From NCBI GenBank assembly GCA_046727855.1, contig JBKPDL010000063.1:1-10149 (forward strand): a stretch of DNA of 10,149 nt, in the 5' to 3' direction. Origin of the DNA: DASPWV01 sp046727855. GTDB taxonomy: Bacteria > Acidobacteriota > Vicinamibacteria > Vicinamibacterales > UBA2999. How positions within the stretch are numbered: position 1 is the stretch's first letter; each line of letters opens with the position of its first letter. Positions 1 through 6,353 of the stretch are shown one piece after another. Both the position numbers and the translations under genes were made by a program. Under the pieces are notes generated by a model that was not told where the DNA came from, searched no databases, and was given only the letters and a program-made list of their open reading frames with translations.

Positions 1-387
1 GCGAAGGTTTCCCTGAAACGCGACTTCGCCGAGCTCGTTGATTGAGGGGTCCGACGTGATCGAAGTGATGCCGTTGTCGCAGAAGGTCGGATAGTCCGCG
101 ACGCGCTGGGTATGGGCGACGACCACCGGAGCGTCCCCGGCATGTCGCATCGTCACCAGCTTATTGAAGCCGAGAGCCGTGTCCCGCACTTGCACGGCGA
201 CCGTCCCAGCCAGGTTGATGGCCGCACACCGTGTCGGCACAAGCCCATCATTGCTGTCCAGGAGCGTCGTGAAGCTATATCGTGCCGAGCCGGACTGTGC
301 GTGCGCCGTCGATGCGTTTAGCAGCACAAGCACCGCAGCCATCGTTGTGTAAATCGCGTTTTGGGATCGTGCGAATCGTGATGGCAT
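1..387 (-). CDS. Secreted NxxGxxAF-repeat protein, 5' part (partial)
   Basis: The start and first 129 codons of a minus-strand gene that runs off the left edge. The ATG at 387 is preceded by a good ribosome binding site (AAAGGAG, complement of 393-399) at suitable spacing. Residues 1-31 look like a signal peptide: a basic start, a hydrophobic stretch (AAVLVLLNAS, about 17-26) and an AHA-QS cleavage site, so the product should be exported. Residues 117-124 read NELGEVAF, an exact N-x-x-G-x-x-A-F repeat unit, and a weaker unit (NLAGTVAV) lies at about 58-65. This matches the 'choice-of-anchor tandem repeat NxxGxxAF-containing' proteins, in which such units repeat many times as predicted beta structure. 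Two cysteines (C54 and C103) could pair outside the cytoplasm. No enzymatic function is known or visible. Family assignment is fairly confident; the C-terminal anchor is outside the window. Confidence 0.72.
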   Translation of the reverse strand, partial: MPSRFARSQNAIYTTMAAVLVLLNASTAHAQSGSARYSFTTLLDSNDGLVPTRCAAINLAGTVAVQVRDTALGFNKLVTMRHAGDAPVVVAHTQRVADYPTFCDNGITSITSDPSINELGEVAFQGNLR

Positions 388-687
388 GTTCTCTCCTTTG
401 CGACGATGGCGCTGAGAGCGTCGCGATCGACGCGCGCGGAGAGCAACGGGGATGCCATGTGAAGGACGCCATTCCGGTGCGGATTGGCGATGAAGTCGCG
501 CGAGCGCGGCGCCATGAATTTTCGCGGCGCGAAAGTCATGGCGACGTTACGTAAGCGAAGTTCTTAACGGCTGGGCTTCGCTCGTGTGATGCCTCTGCTT
601 TTGTAAGGGTTCACCTCGAGCCCTCTGTCTCTCAATGTACGTTTGCGTCTCAAGTAACAGCGGGGAATTCCAATGAATCCAAACTGA
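388..687. other. Intergenic leader region
   Basis: About 300 bases between the 3' end of the PQQ remnant and the start of the NxxGxxAF gene, which is read leftward from 387. I see no coding sequence with protein-like content on either strand. The only clear structure is the nested hairpin at 510-543. This stretch should hold the promoter of the left-edge gene, but I cannot point to a convincing -35/-10 pair. Confidence 0.5.
510..543. promoter_or_regulatory. Nested inverted repeat (hairpin) upstream of the left-edge gene
   Basis: The outer arms CGCCATGA (510-517) and TCATGGCG (536-543) are perfect complements. Inside them TTTCGCG (520-526) and CGCGAAA (528-534) are again perfect complements around one central base, with a 2-base versus 1-base bulge between the two stems. 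No T-run follows on either strand, so it is not a standard terminator. It lies 123 bases upstream of the ATG at 387, in a position suited to an operator or a 5' untranslated structure. The role is unknown. Confidence 0.4.
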
Positions 688-894
688 TTATTTCGATCCA
701 ATCGCGACAACACTCCGCGGGCCGCGCGCGTACATGACGCCTCGCGACAGCGCAGGAGTGGCCATCATCGATTCGCCCATTGGATTGGTCGCGATGTGGC
801 GGAACTCGCGCCCGGCAGAAATAACGATCATCTGGCCATCCTCGTTGGCCAGATAAATCTTGCCGTCTGCCGCCACCGGCGATGCACTGAATCC
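688..894 (-). pseudogene. C-terminal remnant of a PQQ-like beta-propeller protein (copy 1)
   Basis: About 67 codons ending at TAA (688-690). The peptide has propeller-blade character (FSASPVAADGKIYLANEDG, then ATNPMGE, MATPALSRG and a final VVAIG), the usual last blade of PQQ-binding-like beta-propeller proteins common in Acidobacteriota. Such proteins normally have several hundred residues, so only the extreme C-terminus remains. In this frame the sequence stays open for roughly 18 more codons upstream before a TGA, but that stretch is not clearly propeller-like, and no start with a ribosome binding site is evident. A near-identical tail lies in the opposite orientation at 6354-6560. The divergent DinB-like gene starts 120 bases away. 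Most likely an inactive 3' fragment. Confidence 0.65.
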
Positions 895-1013
895 ACTCCC
901 AATCTCAGCGTCAGGACCCTTTGCATGTCGCCCTCCGATGGGGTGGGAAGCGTATCATGCAACGGACGGGACGGAGCGGACGTACAATCGACGATTCTCA
1001 CAAAGGAGTCTCC

Positions 1014-1550
1014 ATGTCACGCGTGATCGCTGGCCGCATCGTTATGGCATTGTTCGGTGTCGCGTTGATCGTCGACGCGCGCGCGCAAAGCGCGAATCCG
1101 ATGATGGACGCCGTCAAAGCGCAGTGGACACCGATCAAAGGGTTTCTCGTTCGCACCGCCGCGAAGGTGCCAGACGAAGTCTGGTCCTACAAGCCCACAC
1201 CGGAGGTGCGCACGTTTGCCCAGATCATGGGGCATATCGTCGACGCGCAATACGGGTTCTGCGCAACAGCGGCAGGAGAAAAAGTTCCGCAGGTTAACGC
1301 TGAGAAGATGACGACGAAAGCGGAGTTGTCGAAAGCGCTCGCCGACTCGACCGAGTTCTGCGACACGGTGATCGCCGGCATGGACGATAAGAAAGGCGCG
1401 GAGAACATCAAATTCTTCATCGGCGGGATGAGCCCGCGCGCGCTCATTCTGTCGTTCAACACCGGACACAGCTACGAGCACTACGGCAATCTCGTCACCT
1501 ACATGCGGTTGAACAAAATCGTGCCGCCGTCGAGCGAGCCTGCGAAATAG
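1014..1550 (+). CDS. Secreted DinB-like (DinB/DfsB/YfiT fold) protein
   Basis: A 178-residue protein. The ATG at 1014 is chosen over an upstream in-frame ATG at 921 because AAAGGAG (1002-1008) sits five bases before it and because translation then begins with a signal peptide (about 1-24: hydrophobic VMALFGVALIV, then ARAQS). The mature part has the DinB pattern: an N-terminal helix, H74 in MGHIVDAQ, and a second helix with H152 and H156 in GHSYEHYGNL. These three histidines are the expected metal-binding triad of DinB/YfiT-type four-helix bundles. Known relatives are metal-dependent hydrolases or thiol transferases, but exported Acidobacterial paralogues are uncharacterised. Length is typical of the family (150-180). 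It appears monocistronic, lying between two gene fragments on the other strand. Fold is confident; activity unknown. Confidence 0.85.
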   Translation: MSRVIAGRIVMALFGVALIVDARAQSANPMMDAVKAQWTPIKGFLVRTAAKVPDEVWSYKPTPEVRTFAQIMGHIVDAQYGFCATAAGEKVPQVNAEKMTTKAELSKALADSTEFCDTVIAGMDDKKGAENIKFFIGGMSPRALILSFNTGHSYEHYGNLVTYMRLNKIVPPSSEPAK

Positions 1551-1659
1551 CGTCGATAACGTCAGGGCCGCGGACGAGGAAGAGCTGCGACAGCAGCCGC
1601 GTGTAACCGTAAAAGTACGAGTGCCCCCGCGGGTGTGATGCGAAAATCGATGATCGAAT
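1551..1659 (-). other. Unassigned protein-like stretch on the minus strand
   Basis: Read on the minus strand, this stretch is open and spells a protein-like peptide (HPRGHSYFYGYTRLLSQLF followed by VRGPDVIDAI), in the frame one step away from the permease remnant. It has no start signal of its own. I cannot assign it to a family; it may be another gene fragment or chance. Confidence 0.2.
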
Positions 1660-1850
1660 ACAAGGATATAGATCAGGCGGCCCTGATCGCGGTTGACGAG
1701 CGGACGCAATAGCACTAACTGGACGACGCTGAAGATGGCGGCATTCGCGCCGATGCCCAAGGTGAGCGTTACGATGACGGTCTTGCCAGCCCTTTGACGC
1801 GGGCAAGCGAGCGCAGCGCGAAACGGAGGCATCGGAGATCAGAGTCATAG
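1660..1850 (-). pseudogene. N-terminal remnant of a MacB/ADOP-type ABC transporter permease
   Basis: Two reading frames on the minus strand together give the hallmark start of MacB_PCD/ADOP permeases. The first, roughly 1790-1845, reads DLRCLRFALRSLARVKG. It then shifts by a base or two into VIVTLTLGIGANAAIFSVV followed by LVLLRPL and GRLIYI (roughly 1665-1785). In intact family members the order is DLR-ALRSLAR, a first membrane helix, GIGANxAIFSVV, then LLRPLP. Full proteins are about 800 residues; here fewer than 65 are recognisable, with a frameshift inside them and the rest missing. The N-terminal prefix domain and the periplasmic and C-terminal membrane regions are absent. Non-functional remnant. 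Confidence 0.65.
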
Positions 1851-1912
1851 GCGTCGACGGGCGAGTCGAACGAACGGCCGCGAAATAGACATCACGCTAA
1901 ACTAGCGCATCA

Positions 1913-4612
1913 ATGCGTGTTCTGGTGCCTGCCGCGGCGATTCTCACCTGCGCCTTCGCACTGTATTTCACCAACAGCGTCCTCGACCAGATTGTCGTTG
2001 ACGGCGGCGCCGTGCGCGTCGCCCTCGTGCCTGACTGGAAGGTTCTGGTCACGCTCATTGGCGCGTCGGCGCTGGGCTTCGCCGTGTATAGGCGGCGCCG
2101 GGCCGTTCTGTTGCCGGTGCTTGCGACGGCCATCGTCATTCTCCCGTTCGCCCCGGTGCTGCCGGATTATGTTCCGGCGCTGCAGCTTCCCGCCGGTCCA
2201 CTGAAATGGGTCGTGTGGCTGACCGTTGCGGGGATGCTCGCGTGGAGCGTCACGCAGGCTGGCATCGGGAGGGTCCCGTTACTGCAACGCTTGTCCCGAT
2301 CGCATGCGACCTTGCTGATCGGCGTTCTCACCGCGCTCGCCGGGGGATTGGCGGCATCGCGTCTTGCCGGCACCGTGTTGTTTCCGGCTGGCGACGAGCC
2401 GCATTACCTCGTGATGGCGCAGAGCATTTGGCGCGACGGCGATTTGCAGATCGAAAACAACCACGCGCGTGGCGATTACCGGGAATACTTCTTTCGTGCG
2501 TCGCTCAAACCCGACTACTTGACACGCGGCGTGGACAACGAGATCTACTCGATCCATCCGGTCGGGATGCCCGTGCTGATGGCGCCGGTCTATGCGCTGG
2601 GCGGGTATTGGGCCGTGGTGTCGGCGCTTCTGTTGTTTGCCGCAGCGTCCGCCGCGAGCATGTGGCGATTTACCGCGAACGCGGTCAACGCGCCTGGAGC
2701 GGCGACGTTCGCGTGGTCCGCCATCGCGCTCACGACCCCCTTTCTCCTCAGCACCTTTACCGTCTATCCCGAAATCATCGCCGGCTTCGCAGTGGTCGTT
2801 GCGTTCACGCTCGCCGTGTCGGCGAATACGGCACAACCGGGATTCGCGCGCTGGTTCATCATCGGTTTCTGTGTCGCGTCGCTTCCGTGGTTGAGCACCA
2901 AGTACGCGCCGATGTCGGCCGCACTCGTCACCATCGCGTCGCTGCGCGTCCTTCGACACCGCGCGTTCCCGCAGGCACTTGCCGTCGTGGTCCCGTATGG
3001 CATTTCGCTCATCGCGTGGCTCACGTTCTTCTACGTCTTTTGGGGCACGCCGTTGCCGATGGCGCCCTACGGCACCATGGTGCAGACGCGCCCCGCGAAT
3101 CTGCTCTTCGGCGCACCCGGTTTGTTGTTCGATCAGGAGTACGGCCTGCTCGCGTACGCACCGGTCTACATTCTGGCGTTAACCGGTCTCCTTACCATGT
3201 GGTCGGCCGGTGGCGAGATGCGACGGCGCGCGGTGGAGATTGCCATCACCTTCGGTGCGCTGCTGGGCACAGTTGGTGCGTTTCGGATCTGGTGGGGCGG
3301 CACGGCGACACCCGGACGTCCGCTCGTGTCGGGCCTGCTGTTACTCATGGTGCCAATCGCCGTCGCCGCGCGTCGTGCGCCGGCCGTGAGCGGTAGTCGC
3401 GCATCGCACCAGGTGCTGCTGTGGGTGAGCGTCGGCGTCGCGATCACTCTGGCCACCGCTCAGCAGGGTCTGTTAATCAACAACGGACGTGACGGCACCT
3501 CGTCGCTGCTCGAGTACTGGTCGCCGTACTGGGCCGCATGGGCGGCTGCGCCGACGTTTATCTTTCACGAGCCGGGAACGGCGTGGATGCATACGCTCGC
3601 GTGGCTTGCCGCGGCCTTCGCCGCTGCGATCCTGCTCGCGCGATGGCGCATCACGTCCGCGGCCGGGGCGTCGCTAGCGGCAATGACAACGCTGATCGCA
3701 GCGCTCGTGCTCGTGACGATCGTCGTTCCTGCGCTCCCGCATGATCCGCCGCTGCCGCCGGCACAGGTTACCGCGCGGTCGCATATTGCGGCCCTCGACC
3801 AATTCGACCGGGCGAAGCGGCCGGTCGCGATCCGCTACGATCCATTTCGCTTCGAAGATGCAAATGCGGTGGTGCCACTGGCGACCGTCGGCGCAACGCC
3901 TGCGCTGCATACGAGCCCGCAGCCTACTCGCGTGTTGCACAACGCACGCTTCTCGCTGCCGGCCGGCCGTTACCGCCTCGACATCGATTGGGGCGGCGGC
4001 ACACGTGCTGCCGAGACCATTGGATTGCAGGTCGGCCGAATGGGTTCGCCGTGGCAATCCTGGACCGTACAGCCGCATCCTGGATCGCGGTGGTCAAGTG
4101 AATTCGAGCTGCCGACAGACATGAGCTTCGTCGGACTTCGCGGCAGCACCGATCTCGAGCGCGCGATTGCACGGTTCACGATTTCGCCAATCGTCGTGAT
4201 CGACGAACACGCACGCCCGAAGGCGCCCACGGTCTTGGCCGTGCGCCAATACGGCCCTATCGCTGTCCTCTCTCACGACGAGGCGGCAGAGCCCGAGCCG
4301 GATGGGTTCTGGAGCGCGGGGCGACGCGAGACGCCTGTCACGTTCGTACGCGATCGTGATGAGACGCCTTTGACATTGCGCGTACGCAACGGGCCCGAAG
4401 CAAATCGTGTCCACTTCGCGGCCAGAGGGTGGGCCGAGAGCCTCGATCTCGAACCGGGCAAAACCGTGAACATTACAGTGCCGGTCGCGACGCGAGTGGT
4501 CACACTCGATATCCACGCTGAGAATGGCTTCGATCCGCGCAAGTACGACCCGACGTCGAAAGACACGCGGCTGCTTGGCGTGTGGGTTGAAGTCTACAAT
4601 GCTCGGCGATGA
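1913..4612 (+). CDS. GT-C-like integral membrane glycosyltransferase with C-terminal periplasmic domain
   Basis: An 899-residue polytopic protein. Roughly residues 5-607 carry about fifteen or more hydrophobic helices. The first long loop after the fifth helix contains GDEPHYL (160-166), with adjacent acidic residues D161 and E162 in the position where GT-C/GT39-type lipid-phosphate-sugar transferases keep their catalytic acidic pair. DGDL follows at 175-178 and a conserved-looking HPVGMP at 215-220. Such enzymes move sugars from polyprenyl phosphates on the outer face of the cytoplasmic membrane. From about 610 the protein is soluble and beta-rich, probably two sandwich domains, ending in a TRLLGVWVEV motif (885-894) seen in related large membrane glycosyltransferases. 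An in-frame TAA at 1898-1900 makes ATG 1913 the most upstream ATG; no strong ribosome binding site is visible. Donor, acceptor and pathway are unknown. Flanked by remnants, so context does not help. Confidence 0.72.
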   Translation: MRVLVPAAAILTCAFALYFTNSVLDQIVVDGGAVRVALVPDWKVLVTLIGASALGFAVYRRRRAVLLPVLATAIVILPFAPVLPDYVPALQLPAGPLKWVVWLTVAGMLAWSVTQAGIGRVPLLQRLSRSHATLLIGVLTALAGGLAASRLAGTVLFPAGDEPHYLVMAQSIWRDGDLQIENNHARGDYREYFFRASLKPDYLTRGVDNEIYSIHPVGMPVLMAPVYALGGYWAVVSALLLFAAASAASMWRFTANAVNAPGAATFAWSAIALTTPFLLSTFTVYPEIIAGFAVVVAFTLAVSANTAQPGFARWFIIGFCVASLPWLSTKYAPMSAALVTIASLRVLRHRAFPQALAVVVPYGISLIAWLTFFYVFWGTPLPMAPYGTMVQTRPANLLFGAPGLLFDQEYGLLAYAPVYILALTGLLTMWSAGGEMRRRAVEIAITFGALLGTVGAFRIWWGGTATPGRPLVSGLLLLMVPIAVAARRAPAVSGSRASHQVLLWVSVGVAITLATAQQGLLINNGRDGTSSLLEYWSPYWAAWAAAPTFIFHEPGTAWMHTLAWLAAAFAAAILLARWRITSAAGASLAAMTTLIAALVLVTIVVPALPHDPPLPPAQVTARSHIAALDQFDRAKRPVAIRYDPFRFEDANAVVPLATVGATPALHTSPQPTRVLHNARFSLPAGRYRLDIDWGGGTRAAETIGLQVGRMGSPWQSWTVQPHPGSRWSSEFELPTDMSFVGLRGSTDLERAIARFTISPIVVIDEHARPKAPTVLAVRQYGPIAVLSHDEAAEPEPDGFWSAGRRETPVTFVRDRDETPLTLRVRNGPEANRVHFAARGWAESLDLEPGKTVNITVPVATRVVTLDIHAENGFDPRKYDPTSKDTRLLGVWVEVYNARR

Positions 4613-4720
4613 CGACTTTAGTAGCCACAGGACGGAAGGACGGCAATGTGCGCGTATACTTGTGCCACGTTCGTCGGCGGCCGATAGTGACCTTTTTCGT
4701 GTGTTGACCGGAGGATACTC

Positions 4721-5080
4721 ATGAGAAAACTCATTGGAATGATTGTGGCGCTCGGCGTTGTCGTGTCGGTCTCCGTGGCAGCCCAGAAACCGCCCGAGCA
4801 GACCTTGACGGGCAAGATCAGCGACAGCATGTGCAAGGACAAGCACCAGGCGGGAGAGCACGAGGGCAAAAAAATGACCGATGCCGACTGCACCCGCGTG
4901 TGCGTGAAGAAGGGCGCGAAGTACGTCTTCGTGTCCGAGGGCAAGGTCTACCAGCTGGCCAATCAGAGTTCAAAGACCATCGCTTCGCATGCCGGCGAGG
5001 AAGTGCAACTGACTGGGGAAGTGAAGGGAGACACTATCACGGCAACGAAGATTACTGCGGCTGCCAAGCCCGTGAAGTGA
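4721..5080 (+). CDS. Small secreted cysteine-containing protein (DUF5818-like)
   Basis: A 119-residue protein with a clean start: GGAGGA (4710-4715) lies five bases before ATG 4721. Residues 1-21 form a signal peptide (basic MRKL, hydrophobic core, VAAQ cleavage region). The mature protein has SDSMCKDKH (34-42), DADCTRVCV (54-62) and a C-terminal beta region ending with GDTITATKI (103-111), the layout of a family of small exported proteins frequent in Acidobacteriota, with an OB-like beta C-terminus. C38, C57, C61 with H42 and H47 could bind a metal or form disulfides; this is inference. It follows the glycosyltransferase by 108 bases on the same strand. A TATACT at 4655-4660 could be a -10 element but has no clear -35 partner. 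Function unknown. Confidence 0.75.
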   Translation: MRKLIGMIVALGVVVSVSVAAQKPPEQTLTGKISDSMCKDKHQAGEHEGKKMTDADCTRVCVKKGAKYVFVSEGKVYQLANQSSKTIASHAGEEVQLTGEVKGDTITATKITAAAKPVK

Positions 5081-5093
5081 CGCCTATCTCCGT

Positions 5094-5122
5094 CCTTCTG
5101 AAGGCAGTCAGCGAAGGCTGAC
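5094..5122. terminator. Small hairpins between convergent genes
   Basis: CCTTC-T-GAAGG (5094-5104) is followed by GTCAGC (5107-5112), loop GAAG, GCTGAC (5117-5122), both perfect. They lie just after the secreted protein's stop and at the 3' end of the convergent kinase fragment. No T-run follows, so termination activity is uncertain. Confidence 0.3.
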
Positions 5123-5367
5123 AGGAGAAGCAAAATTTGGATGGCGTGAGCGTGCCCACGCGGGTGAACGCTGAAAACGCGACGCCATCCAGCTCCCATC
5201 ACTGCCCAGCCGAAGCGCTTCAGGACCGTGGTCGACGATGAGTGCCGCGCCACGTTCGTGATCCTTGTATTCAAGGGCGCGCAGAATGCCCGGATGCTGC
5301 ACGCCTTCGAGGATCTGGAACTCGCGCTGGGCCGCTCGGCGGATCCACCGCGTTTGCCCATTGCTAC
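5108..5367 (-). pseudogene. Fragment of a PglW/NERD-type serine/threonine kinase
   Basis: Minus-strand frame, open from the end of mazF to TGA at 5108-5110. The central part reads RRAAQREFQILEGVQHPGIL, then ALEYKDHERGAALIVDHGPE and LRL. This is the kinase N-lobe segment around helix C and beta 4-5 as found in NERD-domain/PglW-like kinases, where a run such as REF-L-HPGILR-DY-EHE-GPAL is characteristic. The glycine loop and catalytic lysine should lie before it, and the HRD and DFG lobes after it, but neither is present. After about position 5205 the frame becomes unlike any kinase. So about 60-65 residues survive from a protein normally above 600. It starts right at the mazF stop and could be co-transcribed with it, but is not expected to be active. 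Family call is from memory of the motif pattern. Confidence 0.5.
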
Positions 5368-5706
5368 CTATTCGGCGAACATGTCCTGTAGACGTTCCAG
5401 CACTACGAGGACCGTCTCACCCTCAAGTTGCCCAAACGGCTTCACGAGGCGCCCCATATCAACCGTCCGAAGTTGATCGAGGGCCACAAAGCCTGCGCGA
5501 CCCTGAAAACGGCATCGCGGACGCCACGGGTACGCGCGTCCGCCGGTTGTCATCGGGGCAACAATGACGGTACGGAGATGTTCATTCAATTCGTCAGGGG
5601 ACACGACCACGCACGGCCTCGTCTTTTTGATTTCACTGCCGAGCGTGGGGTCGAGTCGAACGAGAAACACCTGGCCGCGAACGATCGCCTGGCGGGCTAC
5701 CGCCAC
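5368..5706 (-). CDS. mazF: MazF-like endoribonuclease toxin
   Basis: A 112-residue PemK/MazF-family toxin, expected to cleave mRNA at short sequence motifs when its antitoxin is lost. Family signatures appear in order: RGQVFLVRLDPTLGSE (10-25), KKTRPCVVVSP (27-37), VAPMTT (49-54), GFVALDQLRTVDMGRL (72-87), and a final helix ending LQDMFAE. R30 and T53 correspond to the catalytic Arg and Thr described for MazF ribonucleases. Length is normal and nothing is broken. I choose the GTG at 5706, since GAGGAG lies five bases upstream; the GTG at 5712 would leave no room for a ribosome binding site. This start overlaps the 3' end of mazE by ten bases, so translation is probably coupled. The operon is read leftward and ends against a kinase fragment. 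Confidence 0.88.
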   Translation of the reverse strand: MAVARQAIVRGQVFLVRLDPTLGSEIKKTRPCVVVSPDELNEHLRTVIVAPMTTGGRAYPWRPRCRFQGRAGFVALDQLRTVDMGRLVKPFGQLEGETVLVVLERLQDMFAE

Positions 5707-5954
5707 TCCCACTCCTCGCGATCGAACCTGGTCGCGGTCGATTCGTCGAGGAGTACGTCATCGCCGCGGGCACGCATGCGCTTTGCGGCAGCCGCCCAGC
5801 CGCTACGTGGACGGCGAGCGGCCTGCACGACCAACCGGCCAGGTTCGGCGTGGAGTTCAACCTCTTCAGGAAGATCCGCTTCATCGAGCAGCGTCTTAGG
5901 GATCCGGATCCCCCGCGAATTGCCGATCCTGACGATGCGCGTTTTCGTGGGCAC
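5697..5954 (-). CDS. mazE: MazE/AbrB-type antitoxin
   Basis: An 85-residue antitoxin partner of MazF. Residues 1-46 form the AbrB/SpoVT swapped-hairpin DNA-binding domain, with TRIVRIGNSRGIRIPK (5-20) followed by LLDEADL and VELHAEPGRLVV. The tail is charged and ends FDREEWEWR, the kind of extended, tryptophan-containing C-terminus by which MazE-type proteins cover the toxin. I choose GTG 5954 because family similarity begins there; the frame extends upstream to a TTG at 5999, but that would translate through the promoter. The start codon lies inside the palindrome 5952-5967 and about nine bases after a good -10 element, so the message may be nearly leaderless. Its binding to this operator would give the usual autorepression of the operon. 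Confidence 0.85.
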   Translation of the reverse strand: MPTKTRIVRIGNSRGIRIPKTLLDEADLPEEVELHAEPGRLVVQAARRPRSGWAAAAKRMRARGDDVLLDESTATRFDREEWEWR

Positions 5955-5975
5955 TGTGATTACAGTGTAGCTACA
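5952..5975. promoter_or_regulatory. Palindromic operator of the mazEF operon
   Basis: CACTGT (5952-5957) and ACAGTG (5962-5967) are perfect inverted arms around a 4-base centre. A second perfect palindrome, TGTAGCTACA, covers 5966-5975 and shares two bases with it. Together they cover the mazE start codon, the -10 element and part of the promoter spacer. MazE- and AbrB-type antitoxins typically bind such sites to repress their own operon, so this is the probable operator. Site identity is inferred. Confidence 0.6.
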
Positions 5976-5993
5976 TCTTGTAAAGCCTGGCAA
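5964..5993 (-). promoter_or_regulatory. Predicted sigma-70-type promoter of mazEF
   Basis: On the minus strand TTGCCA (complement of 5988-5993) and TACACT (complement of 5964-5969) are separated by 18 bases: five of six and four of six matches to the -35 and -10 consensus. Transcription would start within a few bases of the GTG at 5954, implying a very short or absent leader and explaining the lack of a ribosome binding site. Confidence 0.55.
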
Positions 5994-6147
5994 GGGCAAA
6001 TTCGCAACGTGAGCGTGTTGTTCGTCACGACGGCACGAGCCTGGCCGACCCGCCTGTGATTCGCAAATATTGCATCCGTTTTAGATTCGCCAGTTGCAGT
6101 TCCAGTTCACTCTTGTTCCGACGGTCTCATCGTGTTCCTGGTCCCCG

Positions 6148-6350
6148 TCATTTCAAGGCGGCGGTCCAGTTAACGACGACGGTCCACGGCGTCGCGATCT
6201 CGGTCTCCGCCCGCGCCGGCATCACAAAGCGCTGGCCGTCTGACGAAACGGCGTACTCGAAGTGGTGCCGCGATATCGCTTGTGCGCGTATTGACGTGCG
6301 TCTGGAACAGAGCGACGGGCGCACTCACGCGAGGAGGTGTACCCCGCCCG
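6148..6350 (-). pseudogene. C-terminal remnant of a TolB/PD40-type (kinase-associated) protein
   Basis: Read leftward, the last 35 or so codons before TGA (6148-6150) give HHFEYAVSSDGQRFVMP, then ETEIATPWTVVVNWTAALK. A terminal 'AVSxDGQRF ... TVVxNWTAxLK' is the usual ending of Acidobacterial TolB/PD40 proteins and of serine/threonine kinases carrying PD40 repeats. One frame away, just upstream (roughly 6270-6330), lies VSAPVALFQTHVN, which fits the segment normally found 12-20 residues earlier. A frameshift near 6255-6275 therefore separates the two parts. Upstream the sequence abuts the PQQ remnant read the other way. Only about 60 residues of a protein usually above 700 remain, so it is dead. 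Short but quite specific similarity. Confidence 0.55.
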
Positions 6351-6353
6351 ACT

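Noticed and set aside
921..1013. Upstream ATG at 921 for the DinB-like gene
   Set aside because: It would add 31 residues without membrane character before the signal peptide and has no ribosome binding site, whereas ATG 1014 has both.
1622..1636. Similar GC-rich strings (GTGCCC-CGCGGGTG type) near 1620 and 5150 as a dispersed repeat
   Set aside because: The match is about 15 bases with a mismatch and no palindromic structure or further copies; chance in high-GC DNA.
1017..1832. A 271-codon minus-strand open frame across the DinB-like gene
   Set aside because: Only its first 60 or so codons resemble a permease; the rest is the antisense of the DinB-like gene and has low-complexity arginine-rich shadow composition.
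2206..3396. A 396-codon plus-strand open frame inside the glycosyltransferase
   Set aside because: It lies in another frame of a strongly coding membrane protein and is arginine-rich with no membrane or domain pattern; a high-GC shadow.
4655..4660. TATACT as promoter for the small secreted protein gene
   Set aside because: A reasonable -10, but no -35-like hexamer lies 16-18 bases upstream, so I do not call a promoter.
4094..4861. A 255-codon minus-strand open frame over the end of the glycosyltransferase and the small secreted gene
   Set aside because: It is antisense to two well-supported genes and shows no recognisable domain or ribosome binding site.
6282..6353. Upstream extension of PQQ copy 2 (VLTC...RATGAL looks propeller-like)
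   Set aside because: The opposite strand reads APVALFQTHV leading into a good TolB/PD40 tail with correct spacing, so I take the propeller resemblance here as probably coincidental; the border is uncertain.
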